Shown: positions 9,375-17,149 of the stretch, one piece after another
Layout of the letters: each line of letters begins with the position of its first letter
How positions within the stretch are numbered: position 1 is the stretch's first letter
Assembly: GCA_027491215.1 (NCBI GenBank)
Contig: JAIXWP010000020.1
Coordinates: 1 to 38,544, forward strand
Origin: Flavobacteriales bacterium
Lineage (GTDB): Bacteria; Bacteroidota; Bacteroidia; Flavobacteriales_D; Sanyastnellaceae
Length of the DNA stretch: 38,544 nt
Reading direction: 5' to 3'
Position numbers and translations under genes: made by a program
The notes under the pieces: generated by a model
Seen by the model: only the letters and a program-made list of their open reading frames with translations
What the model was told of the DNA's origin: nothing
Databases searched by the model: none

Positions 9375-10282
9375 ACCTGAATGATTTTCCCTTCTGTAGA
9401 AAAATCGCAGTTCGGAAAAATGACGGAGGCTTCATTTACAAACTCTTCTTCTTCAGCATATCTGGAGCTGTAGTGACCTAGCAATAGTTTGCCTACACCA
9501 GCTTTTAATGCGATGGTAGCTGCTTGTGCGGCCGTGCTGTGAAAAGTGTGCTTTGCTCTTTCTTTTTCAGATTCCAAAAATGTACTTTCGTGATACAATA
9601 GATCTACTCCTTGAATAGAAGGAATCAATGTTTCCCAATACATGGTGTCTGAGCAATAGGCATAGCTTTTTGACTTTTCAGGAGCATCACAAACTTCTTG
9701 AGGAGTCACTACTATATTTTTTGGAGTTGTGATGCTTTGTCCGTTCTTCAATGCAATGATTTCACTTGGCTGAAGCGAATAGCGGTTGATGTATTCTTTT
9801 CGAATTTTAATTTGTTTTGGTTTCTCCGCAAACAAATACCCAACACATGGAATACGGTGTTTCAATGGGAAGCTATGGATTTCTAGAGAGTGGTCTTCAA
9901 AGATTTTCTCTTTCGATTCAAAATTCACGGCGTGATAATGAATGAAATAGTCAAGGTATGTTTGAGAAACACGAAGATTCAATTCAATAATTTCCTTTAG
10001 CTCAGACGGTCCGTAGATATGTAAATCATTCTTTCTACCTAATAAATGGAGGCTCGAAATCAGACCTACGAGACCTAAATAATGATCCCCATGGAGGTGA
10101 GAAATAAAGATGTGTTGAATGCGCTGAAATTTGATCTTATACTTTCTCAATTGAATTTGAGTGCCCTCACCACAGTCCATAAGGAATAGCTTATCGTGAA
10201 TATTCACGACTTGCGATGAAGCATTGTGCTTCAAAGTAGGGGTGGCAGCTCCACAGCCAAGTATGGTAATTTCGAACGTCAT
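9371..10282 (-). CDS. rnz: Ribonuclease Z (tRNA 3'-processing endonuclease)
   Basis: 303 residues from the ATG at 10282; the TTG three bases earlier is not needed. The metallo-beta-lactamase signature HLHGDH is at 62-67, preceded by the RNase Z N-terminal pattern ILGCGAATPT and MDCGEGTQIQL. YCSDTMYW and LYHESTFLESEKERAKHTFHSTA carry later zinc ligands, and LLLGHYSSRY holds the final His. The enzyme cuts pre-tRNA after the discriminator base to allow CCA addition. Length and motifs match the long-established bacterial Rnz/ElaC form. It is separated from the upstream T9SS gene by a hairpin terminator, so it is probably transcribed alone. Confidence 0.96.
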   Translation of the reverse strand: MTFEITILGCGAATPTLKHNASSQVVNIHDKLFLMDCGEGTQIQLRKYKIKFQRIQHIFISHLHGDHYLGLVGLISSLHLLGRKNDLHIYGPSELKEIIELNLRVSQTYLDYFIHYHAVNFESKEKIFEDHSLEIHSFPLKHRIPCVGYLFAEKPKQIKIRKEYINRYSLQPSEIIALKNGQSITTPKNIVVTPQEVCDAPEKSKSYAYCSDTMYWETLIPSIQGVDLLYHESTFLESEKERAKHTFHSTAAQAATIALKAGVGKLLLGHYSSRYAEEEEFVNEASVIFPNCDFSTEGKIIQV

Positions 10283-10290
10283 CAAATAAA

Positions 10291-10317
10291 AAAACCGTTG
10301 TTCAGCACAACGGTTTT
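10291..10317 (-). terminator. Terminator of the small T9SS protein gene
   Basis: Perfect 11-bp stem (10291-10301 with 10307-10317), 5-nt loop. On the minus strand it is followed by TTTATTT, so it ends transcription from the gene at 10339-11136 before rnz. Confidence 0.85.
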
Positions 10318-10338
10318 ATATGAAGTAAAATAAATATT

Positions 10339-11136
10339 TTAATGCTGCACTACAAGACGCTTTGTTAAGCGCTTATCGCCTGCTTGAATGCTATACAAAT
10401 ACACTCCATTCTTAAGAAGACTAGTGTCATAAGTATGAGTGTTGCTGCCTTTTTTACCAGATATCGTTCTGCGTTCTACAGTTTCACCTAGCAAATTATA
10501 GACTGCAAATTGAACTGACCCACCTTGTGTTAATTCAAAAGGAATAACCGTTTGATTAGAGGCAGGGTTTGGTTGGCTATTGCCTAAACTCATTTCGTTT
10601 AACTGTGTTTCCTTTACAGAAACTACATCATTAATAATTAAAGTATAGTCCTCGAATGTGTATTCTAGAGCTTGAGGTGTACCAAAAACGAAATATCCAG
10701 TTGCATAAATTTTTACAGGAAAAGATCCTGCAAGGGTTGGAGTACCTGAGATATCGCCGCAATAAGCGCCACCTGGCAAGAAGTTGCAAGGATTAGGAGA
10801 ATCGCCATTGTTATTACACGTTACATTCAGGCCAAGCGCCGTAATGTTTTGCTCAATACCTCCAATTAGGAAAGTGATACTATCTAATGAAAGAGAATCG
10901 ATGGCAATATTCAAAGGAGGTGCACCTGGGATATCAGCGATGCTTGTTGGAGCTTTAACATAGACAACGTCGCTGTATGGAACATTAATAGTACCCGCAT
11001 CAAAGTTTTCGCCTAATGCTGGATTAGGTGAAACTCCGAATGGCTCTCCACCCCAATCGTAAGATTGTGGATCGCATTGCGCCTGTGCTGTAAAGCCTGA
11101 AATAACAATAGATAATGCTAGTAGAGTTCTTTTCAT
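10339..11136 (-). CDS. Small exported protein with T9SS sorting domain
   Basis: 265 residues. Signal peptide at 1-19 (MKRTLLALSIVISGFTAQAQ). The mature part, about residues 20-175, has no family I recognise; it contains several Cys (DVTCNN-like CNNNGDSPNPCNFLPG, YCGDISGTP) and reads like an Ig-like sandwich ending in a beta-rich segment. Residues ~185-265 form a type A T9SS C-terminal domain (NSQPNPASNQTVIPFEL, YNLLGETVERR, GVYLYSIQAGDKRLTKRLVVQH). It is therefore exported through the outer membrane and displayed or released. The start lies 9 nt after the STAS gene stop, so the two may share a transcript, an odd pairing of a cytosolic regulator and a surface protein. Confidence 0.88.
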   Translation of the reverse strand: MKRTLLALSIVISGFTAQAQCDPQSYDWGGEPFGVSPNPALGENFDAGTINVPYSDVVYVKAPTSIADIPGAPPLNIAIDSLSLDSITFLIGGIEQNITALGLNVTCNNNGDSPNPCNFLPGGAYCGDISGTPTLAGSFPVKIYATGYFVFGTPQALEYTFEDYTLIINDVVSVKETQLNEMSLGNSQPNPASNQTVIPFELTQGGSVQFAVYNLLGETVERRTISGKKGSNTHTYDTSLLKNGVYLYSIQAGDKRLTKRLVVQH

Positions 11137-11145
11137 AAGTGATGA

Positions 11146-11508
11146 TTATAGTTCGCGTTCTACTTCTTCCATGTATACCAAGTCAACTGCTTCGTTGGCT
11201 GTAGGAGTAATTTTTAGAACACTTTCTAATTGTGAGATGGTGATGAGTTTCATAACAGTCTCTTGCAATCCGCAAAGAACGAACGTCCCATTGGCATCGC
11301 GACAAGCACGGTTGGCAACTAGAACGGCAGAGAGGCCGGATGAATCAATGTAGCGAGTTTCGCTTAAGTCCATCACTAAATTTTTCATTCCAGACTTAGA
11401 AAGCATTACAATCTCGCTTTTTAACTCTGGTGCATGTATAGCGTCAAGTTTTTCAACTTTAGACTTAATTACTGCTACTTTTTCTTTGTTTTCAACTTCG
11501 AACTTCAT
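11146..11508 (-). CDS. STAS-domain anti-anti-sigma factor-like protein
   Basis: 120 residues, a single STAS domain. The hallmark phosphorylation motif YIDSSGLSAVL lies at 53-63, after the hydrophobic strand KNLVMDLSE. In the family, dephosphorylated STAS proteins bind an anti-sigma kinase and release a sigma factor, or act in other partner-switching modules. No kinase or PP2C phosphatase gene is in the window, so its partner is unknown; the ECF sigma factor at 17146-17763 is not an expected partner. A consensus -7 box lies 17 nt upstream. Confidence 0.88.
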   Translation of the reverse strand: MKFEVENKEKVAVIKSKVEKLDAIHAPELKSEIVMLSKSGMKNLVMDLSETRYIDSSGLSAVLVANRACRDANGTFVLCGLQETVMKLITISQLESVLKITPTANEAVDLVYMEEVEREL

Positions 11509-11525
11509 TGGTAGAAGGTTTGCTA

Positions 11526-11533
11526 CAAATATA
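11526..11533 (-). promoter_or_regulatory. Bacteroidota -7 promoter box for the STAS gene
   Basis: Minus-strand TATATTTG, an exact match to the Bacteroidota TAnnTTTG -7 consensus, 17 nt before the ATG at 11508. I do not see a -33 TTTG at the standard distance. Confidence 0.6.
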
Positions 11534-11595
11534 AGGAAATTATTGGTGTTTTAGCACACAACGATTCAAATTCAATATTAAACGGGGAATGTGAA

Positions 11596-12540
11596 TTATT
11601 CAGCAGTGCGGCGGCGCTGAGCCAGAAGATAAATCACCGCCATTCGAATAGCCACGCCATTCTCCACCTGATCGAGTATGATACTCTGCTCGCTATCTGC
11701 CACATCGCTTGTGATTTCAACTCCTCGGTTGATAGGGCCTGGGTGCATCACCACAATTTTCTTGCTCAAAGAGTCGAGCGTTTTTTTATCCAAACCATAT
11801 TGCATGGTATACTCACGAAGGCTGGGGAAGTAGCTTACATTCACATCTTGACGCTCAAGTTGAATCCGCAGCATATTCGCTACATCACACCATTCTAGCG
11901 CTTTAATGAGGTTATGCTCAACAATTACTCCCATCTTCTCAATGTGTCGTGGGATCAATGTAGTTGGACCACAAACCATTACCTGAGCACCCAATTTTTG
12001 TAAGCAGTAAATATTTGAAATAGCCACACGACTATGGGTAATATCACCAACAATAACAACTTTTTTGCCTTTAACGCTTCCGAGTTTTTCACGAATAGAA
12101 TACGCATCTAGTAAGGCCTGTGTAGGGTGTTCATGTGTTCCATCACCTGCATTTACTATTGCCGCGTCGATATGCTGACTCAAAAACAAACAACTTCCAG
12201 GCGCCGAGTGACGCATTACTACCATATCCACTTTCATGGCGAGGATATTATTGACCGTATCGATCAATGTTTCTCCTTTTTTTACCGATGACGTAGAAGC
12301 TGAGAAGTTCACCACGTCAGCGCTCAATCGCTTCTCGGCAAGCTCAAAACTCAAGCGAGTTCTTGTCGAGTTTTCAAAAAATAAGTTGGCAACGGTTATA
12401 TCTCTAAGTGAGGGAACTTTCTTGATTGGGCGATTCAAAACTTCTTTGAATTCATCCGCTTGAGAAAAAATAAGCTCAATGTCCTCTTTTGTGAGGTCTT
12501 TAATTCCAAGTAGATGATCTACGCTGAGCTTTTTCTCCAT
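11596..12540 (-). CDS. pyrB: Aspartate carbamoyltransferase catalytic subunit
   Basis: 314 residues. It condenses carbamoyl phosphate with aspartate in the committed step of pyrimidine synthesis. The carbamoyl-phosphate loop FFENSTRTRLSFE is at ~54-66, HPTQALLDAYSI is the conserved mid-domain motif, and MHPGPINRGVEI is at ~265-276. Aspartate-binding residues fall in the second domain, and length fits the catalytic chain. No regulatory subunit gene (pyrI) is adjacent. The start codon overlaps the pyrR stop by one base (TAATG on the minus strand), implying translational coupling. Confidence 0.96.
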   Translation of the reverse strand: MEKKLSVDHLLGIKDLTKEDIELIFSQADEFKEVLNRPIKKVPSLRDITVANLFFENSTRTRLSFELAEKRLSADVVNFSASTSSVKKGETLIDTVNNILAMKVDMVVMRHSAPGSCLFLSQHIDAAIVNAGDGTHEHPTQALLDAYSIREKLGSVKGKKVVIVGDITHSRVAISNIYCLQKLGAQVMVCGPTTLIPRHIEKMGVIVEHNLIKALEWCDVANMLRIQLERQDVNVSYFPSLREYTMQYGLDKKTLDSLSKKIVVMHPGPINRGVEITSDVADSEQSIILDQVENGVAIRMAVIYLLAQRRRTAE

Positions 12541-13088
12541 TATTCTTTCTCGGTTAAAAGTAAAACTTTATCATCTGTGGCGCCTTCGTGCTTCCACATC
12601 ACTTTCACTTTTTGATTGTCGTAACTATCAATGCTCAAGCCTACATAGTTTGGTTCAACTGGAAGCTGACGACTTAATCGGCGATCGATGAGAACCATCA
12701 ATTCTACAGATTTAGGTCGTCCATATTCGAATAAACCAGCTATTCCAGCACGGATGGTACGTCCTGTGTAAAGCACATCGTCAATTAAAACAACGGTCTT
12801 ACCTTCTAAATCAACTGGTATTTCTGTGGGTTGAGCGAGCAATGTCTTGTCACTTCTTCGAAAATCATCGCGATAAAACGTAGGATCTACCTTGCCATAA
12901 TGGATTTTTGATTTTGGAGATATTTCTCTCAATCGCTCTACCATCTTATCCGCAAAGTAGACTCCGCGAGGCTGCAAGCCTATTAAAACACAATTATCGA
13001 AAGGGAAATGATTTTCAATCAATTGATAACACAGCCTATTGATGATTAGGCCTAGATAGTTGTTATCAATAAGTGTTACATTTGACAT
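12540..13088 (-). CDS. pyrR: PyrR: pyrimidine operon regulator / uracil phosphoribosyltransferase
   Basis: 182 residues. A type I phosphoribosyltransferase fold with the PRPP-binding motif VVLIDDVLYTGRT at 99-111 and the family segment LIGLQPRGVYFADKM. PyrR senses UMP and in many bacteria binds pyr mRNA to control attenuation, besides weak uracil phosphoribosyltransferase activity. Placement directly before pyrB with a one-base overlap is the classic arrangement. I see no anti-terminator/terminator hairpin between the two genes, and the leader before pyrR is very short, so classic attenuation is not evident here. Confidence 0.94.
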   Translation of the reverse strand: MSNVTLIDNNYLGLIINRLCYQLIENHFPFDNCVLIGLQPRGVYFADKMVERLREISPKSKIHYGKVDPTFYRDDFRRSDKTLLAQPTEIPVDLEGKTVVLIDDVLYTGRTIRAGIAGLFEYGRPKSVELMVLIDRRLSRQLPVEPNYVGLSIDSYDNQKVKVMWKHEGATDDKVLLLTEKE

Positions 13089-13096
13089 CTCGGGTA

Positions 13097-13104
13097 CAAA
13101 TATA
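13097..13104 (-). promoter_or_regulatory. -7 promoter box for pyrR-pyrB
   Basis: Minus-strand TATATTTG, exact TAnnTTTG consensus, only 8 nt before the pyrR ATG. Transcription would begin a few bases before the start codon, leaving almost no leader for an RNA attenuator. Confidence 0.55.
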
Positions 13105-13120
13105 AATGAAGCTAGGTGAA

Positions 13121-13801
13121 ATGGGAAAATTGAATTTTTACTTGATCCCCGGAATGGGAGCCGATCGCAGAATTTACTCGAAGTTTAACCTCAAAAATGG
13201 TGTAATACATTATCTCGATTGGCAATCACCGAAAGATGCTGTAGACATGCCAACCTTTGCTATGGAAGTGGCAAAGCGTATTACCACCGAAAATAATGTT
13301 ATCATCGGATCTTCAATGGGAGGGATGATGGCGGTGGAATTGAGCAGAATAGTAAAGCCACTCGCTACCATATTGATCAGCGCTCCAGTCGGTGTACATC
13401 AATTTCCTCGCATACTGAAGGCTGTTAAGGCCTCTAGGATTCATAGAGCTGTGTCGCCCAACTCTATCAAGTATTTCTACAAGTTCGCTGATACTTTTAT
13501 GGGATTCAAATCGCAGCAACAGCGAGACATGTTTTATCAAATGATATCAGAACTCGGACCGCAGTTTGTTCATTTCTCAGTGAGGGCAGTTCTTGAATGG
13601 AAAAACACTATTCCTCCTCACGGGAATTACATTCAAATAATCGGAAGCAAGGATGTCCTTTTTGACTACAAAAAAATGGAAAGCCCCATAGTGTTAGAAG
13701 GTGGCGGCCATTTCTCCTGCTTCGATCGCGCTGATGAAGTCTGTGAAATCATCAATAAATACATGGAAAATGAGATTTTAAAATTCGATGTAACGAATTA
13801 A
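13121..13801 (+). CDS. Alpha/beta hydrolase
   Basis: About 226 residues from the ATG at 13121; an in-frame ATG at 13106 would add MKLGE but would begin against the pyrR promoter. The N-terminus reads FYLIPGMGADRRIY, typical of a Bacteroidota alpha/beta hydrolase subgroup. The nucleophile elbow is GSSMGG (GxSxG), in VIIGSSMGGMMAVEL. A late EGGGHFSCFDRADEV supplies the catalytic His, and IQIIGSKDVLFDYKKM is a plausible acid strand. Substrate unknown. No signal peptide. It diverges from pyrR with about 30 nt between starts. Confidence 0.82.
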   Translation: MGKLNFYLIPGMGADRRIYSKFNLKNGVIHYLDWQSPKDAVDMPTFAMEVAKRITTENNVIIGSSMGGMMAVELSRIVKPLATILISAPVGVHQFPRILKAVKASRIHRAVSPNSIKYFYKFADTFMGFKSQQQRDMFYQMISELGPQFVHFSVRAVLEWKNTIPPHGNYIQIIGSKDVLFDYKKMESPIVLEGGGHFSCFDRADEVCEIINKYMENEILKFDVTN

Positions 13802-13838
13802 ATGTTTTCCCGTACAAAGCCTCAAAACACCACCCAAA

Positions 13839-14546
13839 ATGCGTTTAATTATTACTGCAGTAATTGCAATTCTATCTCTGTCTTCATTCGCACAAAAATC
13901 GCCTGTAGTGCACAAACTTTTTCTCTATTCTGGTGATTCAATTGAAGGCACAAGACTTATTTATAGCACACCAATTTTGAAAGCACCAGTTTTCCAAATG
14001 GACGGTGAAAATTTCCAAACGGACATCGTTCAATTCCTTCAAAATAACAATGGTTACCTCGCTAACTTAAATAAAATCTACTCTGATAAGTCGGAGCGCT
14101 ACGCGCTTCGAATCAAAAAAGGAAAGATGAATCTATTTGAAGAAATTGATATGGCTTTTTACGGAGCTGATGAACTAGAAATCGATAAAACAGTAGACGA
14201 GTCGAAACAGGAGATGCTTGCAACTGGTACCATATTTCAATATTATAATATCGGAAATGGTGAAGTGAAAAAAGCGACGCTCAAAAATCTACGCAAAGAT
14301 ATTGGTGGGGTTGAAGCTGCTCGCAAAGAGTTGAATTATCACCGTAATATGAAGGTACTTCAATTCTCTCTAATCGCAGTTGGCGCCGGATTGATTACTT
14401 ATGGAATCATTGAGCAAAGCGGCGATGATGTGCGGTTCTCAATTCCAATGGCGGTTGGTATCGTTGTCGGAGGGTCTAGCTATTTCTTAGAAAAGAAAAA
14501 GGAAGATGCGCTCTGGTTTGCTGCCGACGCTTATAACAAAAATTAA
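13839..14546 (+). CDS. Exported hypothetical protein with C-terminal membrane segments
   Basis: 235 residues, not a family I recognise. Residues 1-19 are a signal peptide (MRLIITAVIAILSLSSFAQ). The middle (~20-165) is mixed alpha/beta with many Lys and Glu. Two hydrophobic stretches near 172-188 (VLQFSLIAVGAGLITYG) and 200-213 (IPMAVGIVVGGSSYFL) could be a membrane hairpin, followed by a charged KKKEDALWFAADAYNKN tail. It follows the hydrolase by 37 nt on the same strand and may be co-transcribed. Its stop overlaps the converging stop of the next gene at 14543-14546. Confidence 0.75.
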   Translation: MRLIITAVIAILSLSSFAQKSPVVHKLFLYSGDSIEGTRLIYSTPILKAPVFQMDGENFQTDIVQFLQNNNGYLANLNKIYSDKSERYALRIKKGKMNLFEEIDMAFYGADELEIDKTVDESKQEMLATGTIFQYYNIGNGEVKKATLKNLRKDIGGVEAARKELNYHRNMKVLQFSLIAVGAGLITYGIIEQSGDDVRFSIPMAVGIVVGGSSYFLEKKKEDALWFAADAYNKN

Positions 14547-15064
14547 ATGCTATTGACCATCTTGCTTATTTGCTTAATGTCATTTTTCAAATAGCCTTTT
14601 GTGTCATATTTCTTAGCCTCATTCAACATGTTGATTGCCTCACGTTTCTTACGCTTGTTGGCCATAATTACTGCAAGGTTTAGATAAACTGCCGCTTTAT
14701 CATGCTCCATGCGCAATCCATGACTTAACGCTGTTCTGAAATATTTTTCACTCTGTGAAAGGCTATTCTTTTGAACATCTACAGAACCAAGTAAGAAATA
14801 ATAATATCCTTTTTGATTTTTCCAAAGGTGGTTAGGATTGACTCTTTCCAACCACACTTTTGCTTGCTCCATCTTTTGCTGGCGGATTTGAAGAAAAGCC
14901 AGAATCAAACGAAGACTTCTAAAGCAAAGTACGATTAACAAAGCGGTAAGCAGGGTCATAAAAATGCCGCTGATCCAACTTCCATCAACAAATAGATATA
15001 CTGAATATGTAAGAGCTAAGGCTGCAATCGCAATCTTAATAATTCTGCCGTCAATCGATTTCAT
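14543..15064 (-). CDS. Membrane-anchored TPR-like protein
   Basis: 173 residues. Two hydrophobic helices near the N-terminus (IKIAIAALALTYSVYLFV and WISGIFMTLLTALLIVLCF) form a membrane anchor. Residues ~65-170 are helical with tetratricopeptide spacing (GYYYFLLGSVDVQKNSL, SEKYFRTALSHGL, AAVYLNLAVIMANK, EAINMLNEAKKY). Such proteins usually act as cytosolic or periplasmic scaffolds; no partner can be named. It has the best promoter in the window (15084-15114). Confidence 0.78.
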   Translation of the reverse strand: MKSIDGRIIKIAIAALALTYSVYLFVDGSWISGIFMTLLTALLIVLCFRSLRLILAFLQIRQQKMEQAKVWLERVNPNHLWKNQKGYYYFLLGSVDVQKNSLSQSEKYFRTALSHGLRMEHDKAAVYLNLAVIMANKRKKREAINMLNEAKKYDTKGYLKNDIKQISKMVNSI

Positions 15065-15083
15065 AGGATATACAAATGGGCCG

Positions 15084-15114
15084 CAAAGGTAAGGGTAATC
15101 CTAGCTTTTCAAAA
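15084..15114 (-). promoter_or_regulatory. Complete Bacteroidota promoter for the TPR membrane gene
   Basis: On the minus strand TTTTG (15110-15114) lies 18 nt before TACCTTTG (15084-15091). Both match the -33 TTTG and -7 TAnnTTTG boxes, and the spacing is within a base or so of the usual 19. The -7 box ends 19 nt before the ATG at 15064. Confidence 0.7.
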
Positions 15115-15116
15115 TC

Positions 15117-15428
15117 CTAAATTCTCTTCAACCTCGGAATATCTCGTTGCTGGATTTTTTGTAATTGACCAAGTAGCTCTAAACTCTTTTGCTGACTATC
15201 ACGGGAAATCTGCTCGTAGTGCTTTTCCAATTCTTTACTATTTCCAGCGTAATTATGGGAATCGAGCTTTAGTACTTGATAATTAAGCTCTTCTGTAGCT
15301 TCTTTAATTATCACACTCAACTCATTATCGGATTGAGGATAGTTTACCAAGTGATGAAATCCTTGTTCGATGACATCATTGAAAAACTCTTGAATGCTGT
15401 ATTTTAACTCATTGCGATTGAGGCTCAT
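15117..15428 (-). CDS. Small hypothetical helical protein
   Basis: 103 residues from the ATG at 15428 (MSLNRNELKYSIQEFF). An in-frame ATG at 15467 would add 13 residues (MTLITLLTKTSLD), and I cannot exclude it. The protein is charged and predicted helical (Gln/Glu/Lys-rich, e.g. SKELEKHYEQISRDSQQKSLEL), with no signal peptide or known motif. It diverges from the crotonase gene. Not recognised. Confidence 0.6.
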   Translation of the reverse strand: MSLNRNELKYSIQEFFNDVIEQGFHHLVNYPQSDNELSVIIKEATEELNYQVLKLDSHNYAGNSKELEKHYEQISRDSQQKSLELLGQLQKIQQRDIPRLKRI

Positions 15429-15498
15429 GTCAAGAGAAGTTTTGGTTAATAAGGTAATTAAGGTCATAGCTAATATAAGAAATTTTCAATCGCTTCAT

Positions 15499-15506
15499 TA
15501 GCTTTG
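15499..15506 (+). promoter_or_regulatory. -7 promoter box for the crotonase gene
   Basis: TAGCTTTG, exact TAnnTTTG consensus, 17 nt before the ATG at 15524. No clear -33 box upstream. Confidence 0.55.
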
Positions 15507-15523
15507 CCCAAAATTTAACCCCC

Positions 15524-16282
15524 ATGAACGAAGGTCGCGTTTCTGTAAATGTTGAAAATGGTATCGGAAGTATTACTTTTTTCCATCCACAAAGTAATTC
15601 TTTGCCTGGTGAACTATTGAGAACACTTGCCCAGACAATTACTGATACTGATAATAACGACGAAGTCAAGGTAATGATATTGAAAAGCGAAGGTGAAAAG
15701 GCTTTTTGCGCTGGTGCTTCTTTCGATGAACTCATTGCTATCAATGATACAGAAACAGGGTTGAGATTTTTCAGTGGATTTGCTCTAGTGATCAATGCTA
15801 TGAGAAAATCCAGCAAACTAATCATAGGACGAGTTCAAAACAAAGCAGTAGGTGGTGGTGTAGGACTTGCATCGTCTGTTGATTATTGCTTCGCTACAAA
15901 CAAGGCAAGTGTGAAACTAAGCGAGCTTGCTGTCGGGATCGGCCCATTTGTAGTCGGACCAGCAGTGGAGCGTAAAGTAGGACTTTCAGCTATGTCACAA
16001 CTAGCCATTAATGCTACAGAATGGGCATCTGCACAATGGGCAAAAGAGAAAGGTCTCTACACCGAAATTTTTGAAACCGAAGAGGAAATGGACCAAGCAA
16101 TTCAAACGCTTGCTCAAAAGCTTGCCAATAGCAACCCGGAAGCAATGGCTGATCTAAAGAAAATCTTCTGGTCAGGTACTGAACACTGGGATACATTGCT
16201 TTTTGAAAGAGCAGCTATCAGCGGACGATTGGTACTTTCTACGTTTACCAAAAATGCGATAGAAAAATTCAAAAAAGGCTAG
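15524..16282 (+). CDS. Enoyl-CoA hydratase/isomerase family (crotonase) protein
   Basis: 252 residues. Crotonase fold: the oxyanion-hole segment AFCAGASFDEL (~60-70), KAVGGGVGLASSVDYCFA (~107-124) and KLSELAVGIGPFVVGPAVERKVG (~131-153). In hydratases one catalytic Glu lies in GGGxELA; here that position is Gly114 (GGGVGLA). The second Glu is kept as E134 (SEL). Loss of one Glu is seen in isomerases and other crotonases, so hydration of enoyl-CoA cannot be assumed. Cytosolic. The stop directly abuts the stop of the converging anti-sigma-like gene. Confidence 0.88.
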   Translation: MNEGRVSVNVENGIGSITFFHPQSNSLPGELLRTLAQTITDTDNNDEVKVMILKSEGEKAFCAGASFDELIAINDTETGLRFFSGFALVINAMRKSSKLIIGRVQNKAVGGGVGLASSVDYCFATNKASVKLSELAVGIGPFVVGPAVERKVGLSAMSQLAINATEWASAQWAKEKGLYTEIFETEEEMDQAIQTLAQKLANSNPEAMADLKKIFWSGTEHWDTLLFERAAISGRLVLSTFTKNAIEKFKKG

Positions 16283-17149
16283 TTATCTCGCAGTAAATAG
16301 ACTGTTCATCAAATCAGAGTAATCCGAAATTGGTGAGGCAGCTTGGGTGGTATAAAATGCTGTTTCCTTCAATTGATTTACACTAGTGCTACTAAAACTT
16401 GTAGAACTAGGGTTTGTGTTTGAATTTGTATTCGAAAAAACCTCTGCAGATGACAAGTCACTTTTGGAGTCGGCACTGGTAGGAGCTGCATAAGTGACTT
16501 CCTCTCTTACATTATCTAGTACTACTTCATCTGATGATTCTATTTCTGACATCTTTGCTCTGCTTTCAGAATTGACAGCTACGGTAGGTTCTGCATTATC
16601 CTTTGTTGGAGCTAGGGCGGCAAATACTTGCGGTGCTTTAGGTATAGCCAGATTCTTATTGGTAGTATCTACAGCAGGCTTCTCAGCCAAGGCGGCAGCT
16701 GATTCACTCGACGTAGAATCAACTCGATTCTCGTTAGCTGGCTTAACATTTTCAGCAAACTGTGACGAAGGTTGATTGTCACCAGCGTATCTAAAAAGCA
16801 AAAAACCTAGAATAAAAACACCAAAGGCAATTTGAACTCCTCTTTGAGAATACCATGGTCTATCAGGAAAAGCAAAAAGTGAATTGAGCCAAATCACGAA
16901 TCGAGATTTCTTCTCAGAAGAAAATTCTCTCATCAAATTTTTCTTGATGGAGGCATCAGGCTCTAGCCATTCATCGGTAGTACTGATGTTTTTTAATTCC
17001 ATCAATACGCTGCGCATAGACTCGTATTCCTGCTCATTTTCTAAGTGGCGCAATACGAATTCTTTCTCTTCTGGATAAAGCTCGTTAAATTGCTTATGCA
17101 ACAACAAAGACTCTATATCCTCGGGATCATATTTTGATTCAAATTTCAT
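16283..17149 (-). CDS. Probable membrane anti-sigma factor partner of the ECF sigma factor
   Basis: 288 residues. An acidic helical N-terminus (~1-80) is followed by one membrane helix near 106-122 (IAFGVFILGFLLFRYA), preceded by positive and aromatic residues. The remainder is a low-complexity Ser/Ala/Asn/Thr-rich, presumably periplasmic tail (NTNSNTNPSSTSFSSTS). It has no HxxxCxxC zinc-finger motif, so it is not a classical ZAS anti-sigma factor. The role is inferred from position: its ATG overlaps the sigma factor stop by 4 nt, the usual sigma/anti-sigma layout. Confidence 0.68.
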   Translation of the reverse strand: MKFESKYDPEDIESLLLHKQFNELYPEEKEFVLRHLENEQEYESMRSVLMELKNISTTDEWLEPDASIKKNLMREFSSEKKSRFVIWLNSLFAFPDRPWYSQRGVQIAFGVFILGFLLFRYAGDNQPSSQFAENVKPANENRVDSTSSESAAALAEKPAVDTTNKNLAIPKAPQVFAALAPTKDNAEPTVAVNSESRAKMSEIESSDEVVLDNVREEVTYAAPTSADSKSDLSSAEVFSNTNSNTNPSSTSFSSTSVNQLKETAFYTTQAASPISDYSDLMNSLFTAR

